Counted from the stretch's first letter, positions 8,855 through 18,332 are shown. The stretch is DNA of 64,000 nucleotides from Pedobacter helvus (GCF_005925325.1 NZ_SRMP01000005.1:310001-374000), one strand, 5' to 3'. A program made the numbers and translations. The notes: generated by a model not told the origin, from the sequence alone.

Positions 8855-8884
8855 TTTTAATTTAAAAGTCTAAAGTAAAAAGTT

Positions 8885-8916
8885 AAAAGATTGGTGTTAG
8901 CGCCAATCTTTTTTTG
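8885..8916 (+). terminator. Rho-independent terminator after the CBS-domain gene
   Basis: AAAAGATTGG (8885-8894) pairs with CCAATCTTTT (8903-8912), extended inward by two pairs, and runs into a T-tract. It sits 31 bp after the stop codon. Confidence 0.85.
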
Positions 8917-8969
8917 TTTTGTAATTCTTGGATTGTTTGTTTGGCAGAAATAGTCGCCTACTTACTATA

Positions 8970-9000
8970 GACTTACGAAGTTTCGAAAACTTCGTAAGTC
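8970..9000. repeat. Palindromic hairpin repeat, ACTTCGTAAGT family, copy 1
   Basis: A 14-bp perfect stem (gacttacgaagttt / aaacttcgtaagtc) with a 3-nt CGA loop, between convergent genes. Closely related palindromes occur at 58528-58559 and 60975-61003. It may double as a bidirectional terminator. Confidence 0.75.
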
Positions 9001-9011
9001 TTAACTTCTTT

Positions 9012-9722
9012 TTACAAATAATTATCCTTGGTTACTTCCCAAGTCCAAGGTTTTTTAAAATCATTAAGTGTTCTTGGGCTGCCAAATACTAATATGTCTT
9101 CGTCTACATTATTAGATATATTTCTTTTAAAAATACTGCCCACTACCGTTTTGATAGTTCTGTCAACAAAATCGTATTGCTTGTCTACCATTTCGCCACT
9201 GTCTTTATGATAGTAAACATTATTTGCAGATACTAGATTCCATTGCTTCTGTAGATATTCAAATTCATAATTTAGTTTCCAACGCCAATCATTTCCGCCT
9301 TCAAAAGAGAGCATAAATTTATTGTCCTCAATTCTAAGTCCTTTTAACGGATCGCCCATTTTACCACCTTCTTCGGATCGTAAAATAAAATCATTGTTTT
9401 GAGCTGATAAACGATACCTATTATTCGCATCCTTAAAATAAACGGCTAAAATTCTAGGTTTTTGAGTTTCGGTAATCAACTCGATCTCGTAATTGCCGTA
9501 AGCACGATCTTCGTTTATGGCAGTGTTATGTTCTAATATCAAAACCAAATCTTGCAGGTTATCATTATTTAAATCGCCTTGTGCAGAATCAATTACTTTC
9601 CAATTTTTGGGAATAGTATTAATTGGCTTTGTAGTTTGGGCTATCAGCTTCGGAAAATTAAATTTTTGCGCAAAACTAAAGTTCGCTGTTAGGGTTAACA
9701 TAAAAAATATCAGCCATTTCAT
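9012..9722 (-). CDS. Exported protein of unknown function with an Asp/Asn-rich loop
   Basis: A 236-residue protein with a Sec signal peptide ending near FSFAQ (residue 19). Near residues 48-63 is DSAQGDLNNDNLQDLVLI, which resembles the calcium-binding loop of FG-GAP/VCBS-type repeats. Only one such loop is visible, so a full beta-propeller is unlikely. No enzyme motif is seen. It is divergent from the carboxyltransferase gene across an 87-bp gap. Homologues of this type are usually annotated as hypothetical. Confidence 0.7.
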   Translation of the reverse strand: MKWLIFFMLTLTANFSFAQKFNFPKLIAQTTKPINTIPKNWKVIDSAQGDLNNDNLQDLVLILEHNTAINEDRAYGNYEIELITETQKPRILAVYFKDANNRYRLSAQNNDFILRSEEGGKMGDPLKGLRIEDNKFMLSFEGGNDWRWKLNYEFEYLQKQWNLVSANNVYYHKDSGEMVDKQYDFVDRTIKTVVGSIFKRNISNNVDEDILVFGSPRTLNDFKKPWTWEVTKDNYL

Positions 9723-9809
9723 GCCATTACAACGCTTAAAATACTATTTTAGCATAATAACATGCTAGGAGATTTTCTAGCAAAACCAAAGACCAATATA
9801 ATCATCGGT

Positions 9810-11438
9810 ATGGATTTGACCTTTAACAAGAATGAAGACTATAATAAGCAGCAAGTTTACGAGCTAAAGACCAAGTTAAAGAAAGTTTACTTGGGTGGCG
9901 GTGAGAAAAGTGCGGCTAAACAAAAAGAAAAAGGTAAGCTTTTAGCTAGAGAGCGAATTGCTTACTTATTAGATAAAGATACACCTGCAATGGAGGTTGG
10001 TGCTTTTGCTGCCGAAGGGATGTACGAAGCTGAGGGCGGCTGTCCGAGTGCGGGTGTGGTGGTTAAAATTGGCTACGTTTCTGGAAGACAATGCGTGGTA
10101 GTGGCAAATGATGCGACCGTAAAAGCGGGTGCTTGGTTTCCAATGACGGCTAAAAAGAACTTGAGGGCTCAAGAAATTGCTATGGAAAACCGTTTGCCAA
10201 TTATTTATTTGGTAGATAGTGCTGGCGTTTATTTGCCTATGCAGGATGAAATTTTCCCTGATAAAGAACATTTTGGACGTATTTTTAGAAACAATGCGAT
10301 CATGTCGTCGGAAGGGATTGTGCAGATTTCTGCCATTATGGGCTCTTGTGTAGCTGGTGGTGCTTATTTGCCAATTATGAGCGATGAGGCTATGATTGTG
10401 GATGGAACTGGTTCAGTGTTTCTTGCAGGTTCATATTTGGTAAAATCGGCCATAGGCGAAGATATTGACAATGAAACTTTAGGTGGCGCTACAACGCATT
10501 GCGAAATTTCTGGTGTTACCGATTACAAGCATCCTAATGATCAGGCTTGTTTGGATAGCATCCGAAATATCATGAGCATGTTGGGCGCTCCACAAAATGC
10601 AGGTTTTGATCGGATAAAATCGGCTTTACCCAAATTGAAGGAAGAAGATATTTACGGAATTTTACCAGACAACCGTGAAAAACCTTTCGATATGAAGGAG
10701 ATTATTTTGCGTTTGGTAGATAACTCTGAGTTTGAAGAATACAAGGAACTGTACGGACAAAGCTTAATTTGTGGACTTGCCCGTATAGATGGTTGGGCAG
10801 TTGGTATTGTAGCTAACCAGCGCAAAGTGGTGAAATCTAAGAAAGGTGAGATGCAATTCGGTGGTGTGATTTACTCCGACAGTGCCGATAAAGCTAGTCG
10901 TTTCATTATGAACTGTAATCAGAAGAAGATCCCTTTGGTCTTTCTACAAGATGTTACTGGTTTCATGGTGGGTAGCAGATCGGAACAAGGTGGTATTATT
11001 AAGGATGGTGCGAAGATGGTAAACGCGGTTTCTAATTCTGTTGTACCTAAATTTACTATTGTGGTGGGCAATTCTTATGGTGCTGGTAATTACGCCATGT
11101 GCGGTAAAGCTTACGATCCGAGATTAATTTACGCTTGGCCAAGTGCAAAAATAGCCGTAATGGGAGGAGCACAGGCCGCAAAAGTGTTGTTACAAATCCA
11201 AGAGAGTGCGCTAAAAGGTAAAGGCGAAACGTTAGGAGAAGACAAACGAAACGAATTATTAAAAGAAGTTACGGATAAATACAATGCGCAAACTACGCCT
11301 TATTATGCGGCATCACGTTTGTGGGTAGATGGCGTGATTGATCCTTTGGAAACTAGAAAAGTGATTTCTATGGGGATAGAAGGTGCTAACCAGGCTCCAA
11401 TCAAAAAGCCTTTTAATGTAGGAATAATTCAAACCTAA
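9810..11438 (+). CDS. Acyl-CoA carboxylase, carboxyltransferase (beta) subunit, methylcrotonyl-CoA type
   Basis: A 542-residue biotin-dependent carboxyltransferase that moves CO2 from carboxybiotin to an acyl-CoA. Both crotonase-like halves are present. The first has DSAGVYLPMQDEIFPDKEHFGRIF and GSCVAGGAYLP. The second has FLQDVTGFMVG and GNSYGAGNYAMCG. The LP-x-QDE-x-FPD-x-EHFGRIF signature is that of methylcrotonyl-CoA rather than propionyl-CoA carboxylase. I place the start at ATG 9810, before the conserved MDLTFNKNEDY; an upstream ATG at 9762 would add 16 unconserved residues. The biotin-carboxylase partner is not adjacent. Confidence 0.85.
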   Translation: MDLTFNKNEDYNKQQVYELKTKLKKVYLGGGEKSAAKQKEKGKLLARERIAYLLDKDTPAMEVGAFAAEGMYEAEGGCPSAGVVVKIGYVSGRQCVVVANDATVKAGAWFPMTAKKNLRAQEIAMENRLPIIYLVDSAGVYLPMQDEIFPDKEHFGRIFRNNAIMSSEGIVQISAIMGSCVAGGAYLPIMSDEAMIVDGTGSVFLAGSYLVKSAIGEDIDNETLGGATTHCEISGVTDYKHPNDQACLDSIRNIMSMLGAPQNAGFDRIKSALPKLKEEDIYGILPDNREKPFDMKEIILRLVDNSEFEEYKELYGQSLICGLARIDGWAVGIVANQRKVVKSKKGEMQFGGVIYSDSADKASRFIMNCNQKKIPLVFLQDVTGFMVGSRSEQGGIIKDGAKMVNAVSNSVVPKFTIVVGNSYGAGNYAMCGKAYDPRLIYAWPSAKIAVMGGAQAAKVLLQIQESALKGKGETLGEDKRNELLKEVTDKYNAQTTPYYAASRLWVDGVIDPLETRKVISMGIEGANQAPIKKPFNVGIIQT

Positions 11439-11442
11439 CGAT

Positions 11443-12054
11443 ATGCTAAAATATAGATTATTGATCCTTTTATTGTTTTTGGGTGCTACAACAGCATTTG
11501 CTCAGGCAATTCCAATTTATTTTAATGGGAATAGGGTAACCACGGATAAAGAAAGGGCAACATCTTACGGTGTTTATGGTAAACTCAGCGGAGAAGATTT
11601 GTGGGTATTAAAAAGGTATGACTTGGATGATAACCTCCTGTTTTCTGGTGCCTATAAAGATGAGCAGCTCACCAAGCCACATGGTAAGTTCATTTTTTAT
11701 GGAAGTATCTTCGATTACAATTATCAAAACTTTTCTAATTTCAAAAATGAAACTACAGATAGATACATTACGCAACAAGGCGAATATGTAGATGGCTTGG
11801 AACAAGGCAAATGGACTGATTACTTTCCTGACGGTAGAATTATGGGCTATCGTAATTATGTGAATGGAAAACTTGAAGGGGAAACGGCATTCTTTAATTA
11901 TAAAGGGCGCCGTATGTTGGTTGGCCACTATAAAGGCGGATTAAGAGTTGGCACTTGGTACGATTTGAAGAAAAAGATTAAAGAGGTTTTTGAAGATGAT
12001 AAGCTGATTAGTACCACCAAACTTAAAAAAGCAGAAATTTTAGAAATAGAATAA
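11443..12054 (+). CDS. Secreted MORN-repeat-like protein
   Basis: A 203-residue protein with a signal peptide (cleavage near FAQA, residue 21). From residue 105 it carries MORN-like units such as GEYVDGLEQGKWTDYFPDG, YVNGKLEGETAFFNY and HYKGGLRVGTWYDL. Such repeats are common in Bacteroidota exported proteins of the YwqK group and probably mediate surface or envelope contacts. It begins 4 bp after the carboxyltransferase gene and its TAA overlaps the ATG of the dipeptidase (TAATG), so the three are probably one operon. The function is unknown. Confidence 0.75.
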   Translation: MLKYRLLILLLFLGATTAFAQAIPIYFNGNRVTTDKERATSYGVYGKLSGEDLWVLKRYDLDDNLLFSGAYKDEQLTKPHGKFIFYGSIFDYNYQNFSNFKNETTDRYITQQGEYVDGLEQGKWTDYFPDGRIMGYRNYVNGKLEGETAFFNYKGRRMLVGHYKGGLRVGTWYDLKKKIKEVFEDDKLISTTKLKKAEILEIE

Positions 12055-13211
12055 TGAAGAAAAGTCTAACATTTTTCTCGTTGTTTTTGATTGCTATCGG
12101 TGCATTGGCGCAAGATGCAGGTAAGATACACCAGAAAGCTATCATGATTGATACGCATGGCGATATTCTTTTCAACCAGATTCAGTCTGGGATAGATATT
12201 GGCCAATTGCAGGCTACTGGAAATTTTGATTTAGTAAGGGCAAAACAAGGCGGGCTAGATGCGCAGATTTTTTCTATTTGGTGCGATGAGAAAGGTGGCT
12301 TTGATTTGGCCAACAGACAGATAGATTCATTGTATGCGTTAATCAAAAGATATCCTTCTAGAATTACTTTAGTAAATAATGCCAAGCAGCTAGAAGATGC
12401 CGTAAAACAACAAAAGCTTGCGGCTCTAATCGGCGTAGAAGGTGGGCATATGATAGAAAACGATCTCGGAAAGCTAGAAGCACTTGCTAAAAGAGGTATG
12501 ATTTACCTTACGCTAACTTGGAATAACAGTACGCCTTGGGCAAGTTCGGCAGCGCAAGAAAGTAAAGGTGAAATTGCCATGCCAGGATTAAGTGATTTTG
12601 GAAAATCTGTGGTGAAAAAACTAAATGATTTGGGTGTTTTGGTAGATTTATCTCACGTTGGCGAGCAAACTTTTTTTGATGCCATTAAACTCTCAACTAA
12701 GCCTATTTTAGTATCGCACAGTTGCGTATATGGTATTAATCCGGTGCCACGAAATCTAAAAGATGAGCAAATTAAAGCAGTAGGTAAAAACGGTGGTGTA
12801 ATTTCGATTAATTTTTACAGCGGATTTTTAGATCCAACCTACTCAGCAAAACAGCAAAATTTTCTCATCAAACATAAAGCTGAGCTTAAATCACTGAGTG
12901 AAAAGTATGGAAGATCAAAAGCGATAGATACTTTGATTTCGCAGTATAAAGACGAAGCGGATGCTAACAGACCGAGAATTGAAAGGGTAATAGATCATAT
13001 TGATTATGTAGTGAAGCTCATAGGAATAGATCACGTGGGTATTGGTGCCGATTTTGATGGGGCTGAGTCTTTTCCGCAAGGCATGGAAAGTGTAGCTGAT
13101 TTTCCTAAGGTGACAGCAGCTTTAGTTGAAAGAGGGTATAGCGAAGCTGATATTCAAAAGATTTTGGGAGGCAATTTCATAAGGTTGCTAAAAGCGAATA
13201 AAGGGAGGTAG
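12054..13211 (+). CDS. Membrane dipeptidase (peptidase family M19), exported
   Basis: A 385-residue binuclear zinc dipeptidase of the renal-dipeptidase family, acting on dipeptides in the periplasm or at the surface. The signal peptide ends near IGALAQ (residue 20). Metal-site motifs in order are IDTHGD (HxD, near residue 35), GVEGGH, VDLSHVG, LVSHSC and HVGIGADFDG. Length fits the family. It is translationally coupled to the MORN-like protein upstream. Confidence 0.92.
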   Translation: MKKSLTFFSLFLIAIGALAQDAGKIHQKAIMIDTHGDILFNQIQSGIDIGQLQATGNFDLVRAKQGGLDAQIFSIWCDEKGGFDLANRQIDSLYALIKRYPSRITLVNNAKQLEDAVKQQKLAALIGVEGGHMIENDLGKLEALAKRGMIYLTLTWNNSTPWASSAAQESKGEIAMPGLSDFGKSVVKKLNDLGVLVDLSHVGEQTFFDAIKLSTKPILVSHSCVYGINPVPRNLKDEQIKAVGKNGGVISINFYSGFLDPTYSAKQQNFLIKHKAELKSLSEKYGRSKAIDTLISQYKDEADANRPRIERVIDHIDYVVKLIGIDHVGIGADFDGAESFPQGMESVADFPKVTAALVERGYSEADIQKILGGNFIRLLKANKGR

Positions 13212-13355
13212 TCGGGAAAGTCAGAAAGTCGAAAAGATGAATCAATAAGCAGAACGAACCAAGAACCAAATAACCAAACAACGAATTATACTGGCTTATT
13301 ACCTAATCTTCGGACTTTCCGACTATCAACTTTCCGACTACCCAATTATCTCCAC
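13207..13355. repeat. Inverted repeat built from CGGAAAGT units
   Basis: The region after the dipeptidase contains GGTAGTCGGGAAAGTC near 13207-13222 and its imperfect inverted copies GACTTTCCGACTA and AACTTTCCGACTACC near 13314-13342. Between them is an A/C-rich stretch of AACCAAATAACCA units. It could form a long imperfect hairpin. Confidence 0.5.
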
Positions 13356-13378
13356 AATTTCATCTTTCTCCACAAGTG

Positions 13379-13408
13379 TTGCGCTTTATGCGTTAAAGAT
13401 TAAATTTG
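13379..13408 (+). promoter_or_regulatory. Promoter of trxB
   Basis: TTG (13379-13381), a 19-bp spacer and TAAATTTG (13401-13408) match the Bacteroidota -33/-7 consensus. The ATG at 13427 lies 18 bp downstream of the -7 element. Confidence 0.7.
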
Positions 13409-13426
13409 CATCACAAATTACACACG

Positions 13427-14383
13427 ATGTCGCAACAAGAAGAATTAGAACACGTAGAGTGCCTCATTATCGGATCGGGGCCTGCAGGTTATACAGCAGC
13501 AATTTATGCAGCTAGAGCAGATTTAAAACCTGTTTTATATACTGGTATGGAAATGGGTGGTCAATTAACCCAAACCACAGATGTAGATAACTTCCCTGGT
13601 TATCCTAACGGAATTATGGGACCAGAAATGATGGAGGACTTTAAAAATCAAGCGGAGCGTTTTGGAACGCAAATTCGCTTTGGTTACGTGAGTTCTGTAG
13701 ATTTTTCTTCTTTACCTCATAAAGTAACGGTTGACGAAACTAAAACAATTTTAGCCGATACGGTAATTATTGCTACTGGAGCCAAAGCTAAATGGTTGGG
13801 TTTACCTAGCGAGCAACAATACAATGGTTTTGGAGTTTCTGCTTGTGCTGTTTGCGATGGTTTCTTCTTTAAAGGACAAACAGTAGCAATTGTTGGAGCA
13901 GGTGACACCGCTGCTGAGGAAGCAACTTACTTGGCAAAACTTTGTAAGAAAGTGTATATGTTGGTTCGTAGAGATGAATTCCGTGCGTCAAAAGCAATGG
14001 TTCACCGCGTTTTAAATACAGAAAATATCGAAGTGCTTTATAACACTCAAACTACAGAAGTTATTGGAAACGGTAAAAACGTAACAGGTGTGCACGTATT
14101 TAACCATAAAACTGAAGAAGCAAAAACACTGGATATAGAAGGTTTCTTCGTGGCAATTGGTCATAAACCAAATACCGACATTTTTAAGGGATGGTTAGAT
14201 ATGGATGATACGGGTTATTTACAGACCATTCCTGGTACTTCTAAAACCAATGTAGAGGGGGTGTTTGCTTGTGGTGATGTTCAAGACAGCTATTACAGAC
14301 AGGCAATTACTGCTGCTGGATCTGGTTGTATGGCTGCACTTGATGCTGAAAGATTTTTAGCAGCAAAAGCTGATTCAAAATAA
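13427..14383 (+). CDS. trxB: Thioredoxin reductase
   Basis: A 318-residue flavoprotein that reduces thioredoxin with NADPH. The FAD-binding motif GSGPAGYTAAIYAARA is near residues 16-31. The redox pair CAVC is near residue 142 (SACAVCDGFF), the NADPH loop is GAGDTAAEEA, and the second FAD motif is GVFACGDV. I place the start at ATG 13427, 18 bp after a good -7 element; an in-frame TTG at 13406 lies inside the promoter. A strong terminator follows. Confidence 0.95.
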   Translation: MSQQEELEHVECLIIGSGPAGYTAAIYAARADLKPVLYTGMEMGGQLTQTTDVDNFPGYPNGIMGPEMMEDFKNQAERFGTQIRFGYVSSVDFSSLPHKVTVDETKTILADTVIIATGAKAKWLGLPSEQQYNGFGVSACAVCDGFFFKGQTVAIVGAGDTAAEEATYLAKLCKKVYMLVRRDEFRASKAMVHRVLNTENIEVLYNTQTTEVIGNGKNVTGVHVFNHKTEEAKTLDIEGFFVAIGHKPNTDIFKGWLDMDDTGYLQTIPGTSKTNVEGVFACGDVQDSYYRQAITAAGSGCMAALDAERFLAAKADSK

Positions 14384-14404
14384 TAAATAAGATAAATAAT
14401 TTCG

Positions 14405-14438
14405 AAACCTTTCTAATTAAGTTTAGAAAGGTTTTTTT
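14405..14438 (+). terminator. Rho-independent terminator after trxB
   Basis: A 12-bp stem AAACCTTTCTAA (14405-14416) / TTAGAAAGGTTT (14423-14434), followed by a run of T. Confidence 0.88.
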
Positions 14439-14548
14439 ATGTTTTGATATTTTTCTTTTAAGGGTGATTTAAAATTTTTATCTTGTACTTTGTTAAAGTA
14501 ATGGATGTATTTAACGCTTAAACCAAATCGAAAATTAAACCAAAATTG

Positions 14549-16468
14549 ATGAAGAAGTTATTTTTAACTGCTATTACAGCATTTTTTATGCTCAATGCTA
14601 ATGCACAAACAGACGCTAATATGGGCATTATTCCAGCACCAGTTTCTGTAATGAAAGGTAAAGGAGAGTTTTCAGTTAACAAAAATGTTTTAATTCTAAC
14701 TGCTAATGGTAGTTCTCAAATAACAACCATGTTGCTAGAGTTTCTGCAAGCTAAAGGATTAAGTGTAAAAGTATCTTCTTTAAAAACCCCAATTGCTGCT
14801 AGTCAAAAAGCGATTGTTTTAGGTGCAGGAGACGAAAAACTAGCTCCGGAAGCGTATAAGATAGTTGTTAAGGATAATAAAGTTAGGTTAATAGGCACAC
14901 AAGCGGGATTATTTTATGCTTTGCAATCTTTTATGCAGATGTTCCCTAGCGAAAAAACAAATGGAACTTACCAGATTCAAAATGTAGAAATCAACGATTA
15001 TCCGCGTTTCAGTTACCGTGGTTTACATTTAGACGTTGGTCGTCATTTCTTTCCGCTTTCGTTCATCAAAAAATATATTGATGTAATGGCTGCTTATAAA
15101 TTGAATAACTTCCACTGGCACCTAACAGAAGATCAAGGTTGGAGAATTGAGATTAAAAAATATCCTAAGTTAACCGAAGTTGGTGGTAGTAGAAATGGAA
15201 CGATTATAGGTGTTTATCCGGGTACGGGTGGTACAGATAATGAGGTTTATAAAGGCTACTACACGCAAGCAGAAGCTAAAGAGATTGTAGCGTATGCGGC
15301 GGCTAAGTATATCAATGTAATACCCGAGATCGAGTTGCCAGGGCATGGCTCAGCAGCTATTGCGGCCTACCCGGAGCTAAGTGCTTTTCCAGAAAGAGAT
15401 ACTTACATTGGTGCCGATTGGCCGTGGTCTGGACCAAGAACAGGCAAGCAGGTGCAACAAACTTGGGGTGTTTTTGATGATATTTTTGTGCCTTCAGAAA
15501 ACACGTTCAAATTTTTAGAAAATGTATTGGATGAGGTAATTGCGATATTCCCTTCTAAATACATCCACATTGGTGGAGATGAAGCGCCTAAGAAATATTG
15601 GAAAGAATCAGAGTTCTGCCAGCAATTAATTAAAGAAAAAGGATTGAAAGATGAGCATGGTTTGCAGAGCTATTTCATCCAACGAATAGAGAAATACTTA
15701 AATGGAAAAGGTCGCTCAATTATTGGCTGGGACGAAATTTTAGAAGGAGGATTAGCTCCAAATGCAACGGTAATGAGTTGGAGAGGTGAAAAAGGTGGCA
15801 TAGAGGCCGCTCAACAAAAGCACGATGTGTTAATGACACCCAGCACCAACGGGTTATACTTTGATCATAAACAATCTGTAGCTGAAGATGAGCCTTTAAC
15901 CATCGGTAGAAATGGAAAAGGTTTTGCGCATTACACTAAAGTTTATGGATACGATCCGGTTCCATCAGTATTAACTGAAGACGAAAGAAAATATATTAAA
16001 GGTGTGCAAGCGAACTTATGGACAGAATATATCGAAACGCCAGCAAAGGCAGAATATATGTTATTCCCTAGGGTTTACGCTTTAGCTGAGATTGCTTGGA
16101 CACCGCTTGATAAGAAGGACCTGAAGAACTTTAGTGAAGAACGTTTGTCTGCGCATCTGTCAAAATTGGATAAAACTGGAACTAATTTTTGGGTGCCGGT
16201 AGCTATTGGACAACCAGACAAAGAAGTAACGGGAGAAAATCACACTGTTACCTTACAATCGCCGGTAGTAGGGGCGAAGATTTTTTATACTTTAGATGGT
16301 TTCCGCCCTTCTGAAAATGCTGCAGAATACAGTAAGCCTTTAAATATTAATGTACCGCAAGGCAAGAAAAAGGTTTTAAAAACAATTGTGATTACACCTA
16401 GTGGAAAACGTAGTGTAGTTGCTGAAACTGTTTTCAATAATGGTGCTACAGATGTTAAAGTTAAATAG
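14549..16468 (+). CDS. Beta-N-acetylhexosaminidase, GH20
   Basis: A 639-residue exported glycosidase that removes terminal beta-linked GlcNAc or GalNAc by substrate-assisted catalysis. The signal peptide ends near LNANAQ. An N-terminal GH20b domain leads into the barrel, which starts at YRGLHLDVGRHFF. The catalytic Asp-Glu pair is D344-E345 in HIGGDEAPKKYW. The C-terminal 90 residues (from LQSPVVGAKIFYTLDG) form a small chitobiase-like beta-sandwich. The ATG at 14549 is preferred over the TTG just before it. The gene seems monocistronic or paired with the following lipoprotein. Confidence 0.93.
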   Translation: MKKLFLTAITAFFMLNANAQTDANMGIIPAPVSVMKGKGEFSVNKNVLILTANGSSQITTMLLEFLQAKGLSVKVSSLKTPIAASQKAIVLGAGDEKLAPEAYKIVVKDNKVRLIGTQAGLFYALQSFMQMFPSEKTNGTYQIQNVEINDYPRFSYRGLHLDVGRHFFPLSFIKKYIDVMAAYKLNNFHWHLTEDQGWRIEIKKYPKLTEVGGSRNGTIIGVYPGTGGTDNEVYKGYYTQAEAKEIVAYAAAKYINVIPEIELPGHGSAAIAAYPELSAFPERDTYIGADWPWSGPRTGKQVQQTWGVFDDIFVPSENTFKFLENVLDEVIAIFPSKYIHIGGDEAPKKYWKESEFCQQLIKEKGLKDEHGLQSYFIQRIEKYLNGKGRSIIGWDEILEGGLAPNATVMSWRGEKGGIEAAQQKHDVLMTPSTNGLYFDHKQSVAEDEPLTIGRNGKGFAHYTKVYGYDPVPSVLTEDERKYIKGVQANLWTEYIETPAKAEYMLFPRVYALAEIAWTPLDKKDLKNFSEERLSAHLSKLDKTGTNFWVPVAIGQPDKEVTGENHTVTLQSPVVGAKIFYTLDGFRPSENAAEYSKPLNINVPQGKKKVLKTIVITPSGKRSVVAETVFNNGATDVKVK

Positions 16469-16522
16469 CTCTTTGCATAAGATGTGTAAAACATATAAAT
16501 TGGCATTTTTAATTTACAACAA

Positions 16523-17128
16523 ATGGTTTTGAAAGATTTTTTAAAGTCTGTAGTTGCAATAGCAGCGGTTTCATTATTAATGTTAGCTTGTACCAATAGC
16601 GACAAGCCTGCACAAGTTGAACAGAAAACGGTAGAAACAAAGCAACCTAATCCATTCCCTTTTTATAAGAGTATCGAAATTAAGCCAGGCTATTATTTCG
16701 AAGTAGTAAGTTGGGGTAAAGGTGTAGATAGTGTCGGCGGTTTTTTAATATTGATGTCTGACTCCGCGAAGAACAATTACAAATCTTTATCGGTAGAAAG
16801 GGAAGGCATCATTACCGATGCTTGGAATATGGATTTGGACAATGACGGAAACCCCGAGATTTATGTACAAACTTCAGTGCGTAAAAACGTGGCCGATGTA
16901 AATGTGTACGAATTTGCTGGAGATTTTAACAAAATCAGTTTCCCTGGAATTAGTACCATGAAAGGCTATAAAGGCGACGATAAATTCTTTGTAAAAAATG
17001 GAGATTTATTCAGGTCTGTACCAATAGTTCAGACTGATAGTGGCAAAACTACAACGTTAATTAAAACATTGAAATATCGTTTATCTGGCAACAGTTTCTC
17101 TTCATCAGAAGTTAAACCAGGCGAATAA
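16523..17128 (+). CDS. Lipoprotein of unknown function
   Basis: A 201-residue protein with a lipoprotein signal; the lipobox is LMLAC, with Cys near residue 23, followed by a Ser/Asp/Lys linker. The mature domain contains NMDLDNDGNPEIYVQTS near residue 110, an Asp-rich loop of the kind found in FG-GAP-like or calcium-binding segments. I know no function. It follows the hexosaminidase by 54 bp and ends at a strong terminator shared with the convergent gene. Confidence 0.72.
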   Translation: MVLKDFLKSVVAIAAVSLLMLACTNSDKPAQVEQKTVETKQPNPFPFYKSIEIKPGYYFEVVSWGKGVDSVGGFLILMSDSAKNNYKSLSVEREGIITDAWNMDLDNDGNPEIYVQTSVRKNVADVNVYEFAGDFNKISFPGISTMKGYKGDDKFFVKNGDLFRSVPIVQTDSGKTTTLIKTLKYRLSGNSFSSSEVKPGE

Positions 17129-17133
17129 AAACT

Positions 17134-17164
17134 AAAATGCCCCAATTTATCGGGGCATTTTTTA
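17134..17164. terminator. Bidirectional terminator between convergent genes
   Basis: AAAATGCCCC (17134-17143) pairs with GGGGCATTTT (17152-17161) with an 8-nt loop. T-runs lie on the plus side and A-runs on the other side, so it can serve both the lipoprotein gene and the minus-strand gene whose stop overlaps it. Confidence 0.88.
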
Positions 17165-17701
17165 TAAATCTTTCATTTCGCTTTCAAAAAAAGCATTCCA
17201 TTTTTCTTGTGCTTCTAAGTCAGAACCATGTTTTGTTTCTACATCATATCGTTCTTGCATATTGTTGTAGAACTTACTAAGGTCTTTAGCCGTTTTGTCA
17301 ATTAACTTTTTGTAGTTGCTTACCGTATAACCCTGATTTTTAAGAATGTATTCGCCTTTTTTTAGCAAAAGGAAGTTAATGTACACATGGCCTTGCTCAT
17401 GATTTAGCAATTGTTTGCTCGCATTTCTATTTCTTATTCTTTCACGTTTTACCCATGATTTGTTGGCATCAACTCCCCCAAGAAAATTAAAATCTAACTG
17501 TAATCTATTTCCTCTAATGGTAGAACGATAGCCATATTGCCAAATTGTACTCGTTACAGCAGCAAAATTAGAGTTAGGGTCAGGATTTCCTCTAAAATGA
17601 GTGTCCCAATCTAAAGTTTCTGGGTAGATGCGTTCGTGTGGTGTAAAAGCGAAAGCAATTACCGCAAAGATTAATAGGATGATATTCTTTAATGGTTTCA
17701 T
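17162..17701 (-). CDS. DUF922-like secreted protein with an HExxH motif
   Basis: A 179-residue protein with an N-terminal hydrophobic signal segment (residues 5-20). Near residue 102 it has LLNHEQGHVYIN, an HExxH zinc-peptidase motif. The flanking LDWDTHFRG and VKRERIRNRNASKQLL segments match what I remember of the DUF922 group of predicted secreted zinc-dependent proteases. The catalytic role is inferred. It lies 31 bp downstream of the sigma-factor partner gene and may share its transcript. Confidence 0.75.
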   Translation of the reverse strand: MKPLKNIILLIFAVIAFAFTPHERIYPETLDWDTHFRGNPDPNSNFAAVTSTIWQYGYRSTIRGNRLQLDFNFLGGVDANKSWVKRERIRNRNASKQLLNHEQGHVYINFLLLKKGEYILKNQGYTVSNYKKLIDKTAKDLSKFYNNMQERYDVETKHGSDLEAQEKWNAFFESEMKDL

Positions 17702-17732
17702 TTAACCATACAAGAACGAAAGTTATGCCAAA

Positions 17733-18332
17733 TTATTCTGTTTCCTTAAACTGATTGCTGATGCGCTCGAATTTCTCAATTAATAGCGAAATTCTTTCCT
17801 TGTCTCTTTTGATAACAGCTTTCCTCAATAAAGTTGAACAAAATACAATCCAACCAAAGCTCAAGACTAAAATTAGTATCTGCAACCAGAGTTCGAAGTA
17901 GTGTAAGATTTCGAAGAAATATAACGCCATACCTGCAGATAAAGCAACAACATAGAACCAATAAAGGCGGTTATACAGCTGGTGCCTTTGTAATTGGTAA
18001 ATCTTTAGGTTTTGAAGAAATGTATTAGGATTTTCAGTGAAATCGTTTTGTGAAATAACTCGATGGTTATTATATAAAATGACAGTATAAACCGCTATAG
18101 AAAGTACAATGATGCTAATGCCTAAGTGGGTAGAAATTGATGTTGCATCGTAGAAAAACCAAATAGCTGCAACGGCAAAAATAGAAAGTGCCATTCCAAT
18201 AATGTTTAGCAACGATTTGGTACGCATGCTACTTACATCTTTTTTAGCCTGCTTTAGCATGTCGTCAGCAGATATTTTCACATCAACTGTATGCTTAGCC
18301 CATAATGCCTCTATTTGATCAAATTCTTGCAT
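17733..18332 (-). CDS. Membrane protein coupled to an ECF sigma factor
   Basis: A 199-residue inner-membrane protein. The N-terminal 40 residues are cytoplasmic-looking and acidic (QEFDQIEALWAKH). Four hydrophobic helices follow (about 44-62, 68-86, 122-142 and 146-166), then a basic amphipathic C-terminal helix. Its start overlaps the sigma-factor gene by 14 bp, so the two are co-translated. That placement suggests an anti-sigma-like role, but no recognised anti-sigma fold is visible. It is unlike the FecR type, which has a single membrane helix. Confidence 0.75.
   Translation of the reverse strand: MQEFDQIEALWAKHTVDVKISADDMLKQAKKDVSSMRTKSLLNIIGMALSIFAVAAIWFFYDATSISTHLGISIIVLSIAVYTVILYNNHRVISQNDFTENPNTFLQNLKIYQLQRHQLYNRLYWFYVVALSAGMALYFFEILHYFELWLQILILVLSFGWIVFCSTLLRKAVIKRDKERISLLIEKFERISNQFKETE

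Noticed and set aside
9762..9809. Longer N-terminus for the carboxyltransferase subunit
   Set aside because: The extra 16 residues are not part of the family, and ATG 9810 precedes the conserved start.
13406..13426. TTG start for thioredoxin reductase
   Set aside because: It overlaps the TAAATTTG -7 element; the conserved protein begins at ATG 13427.
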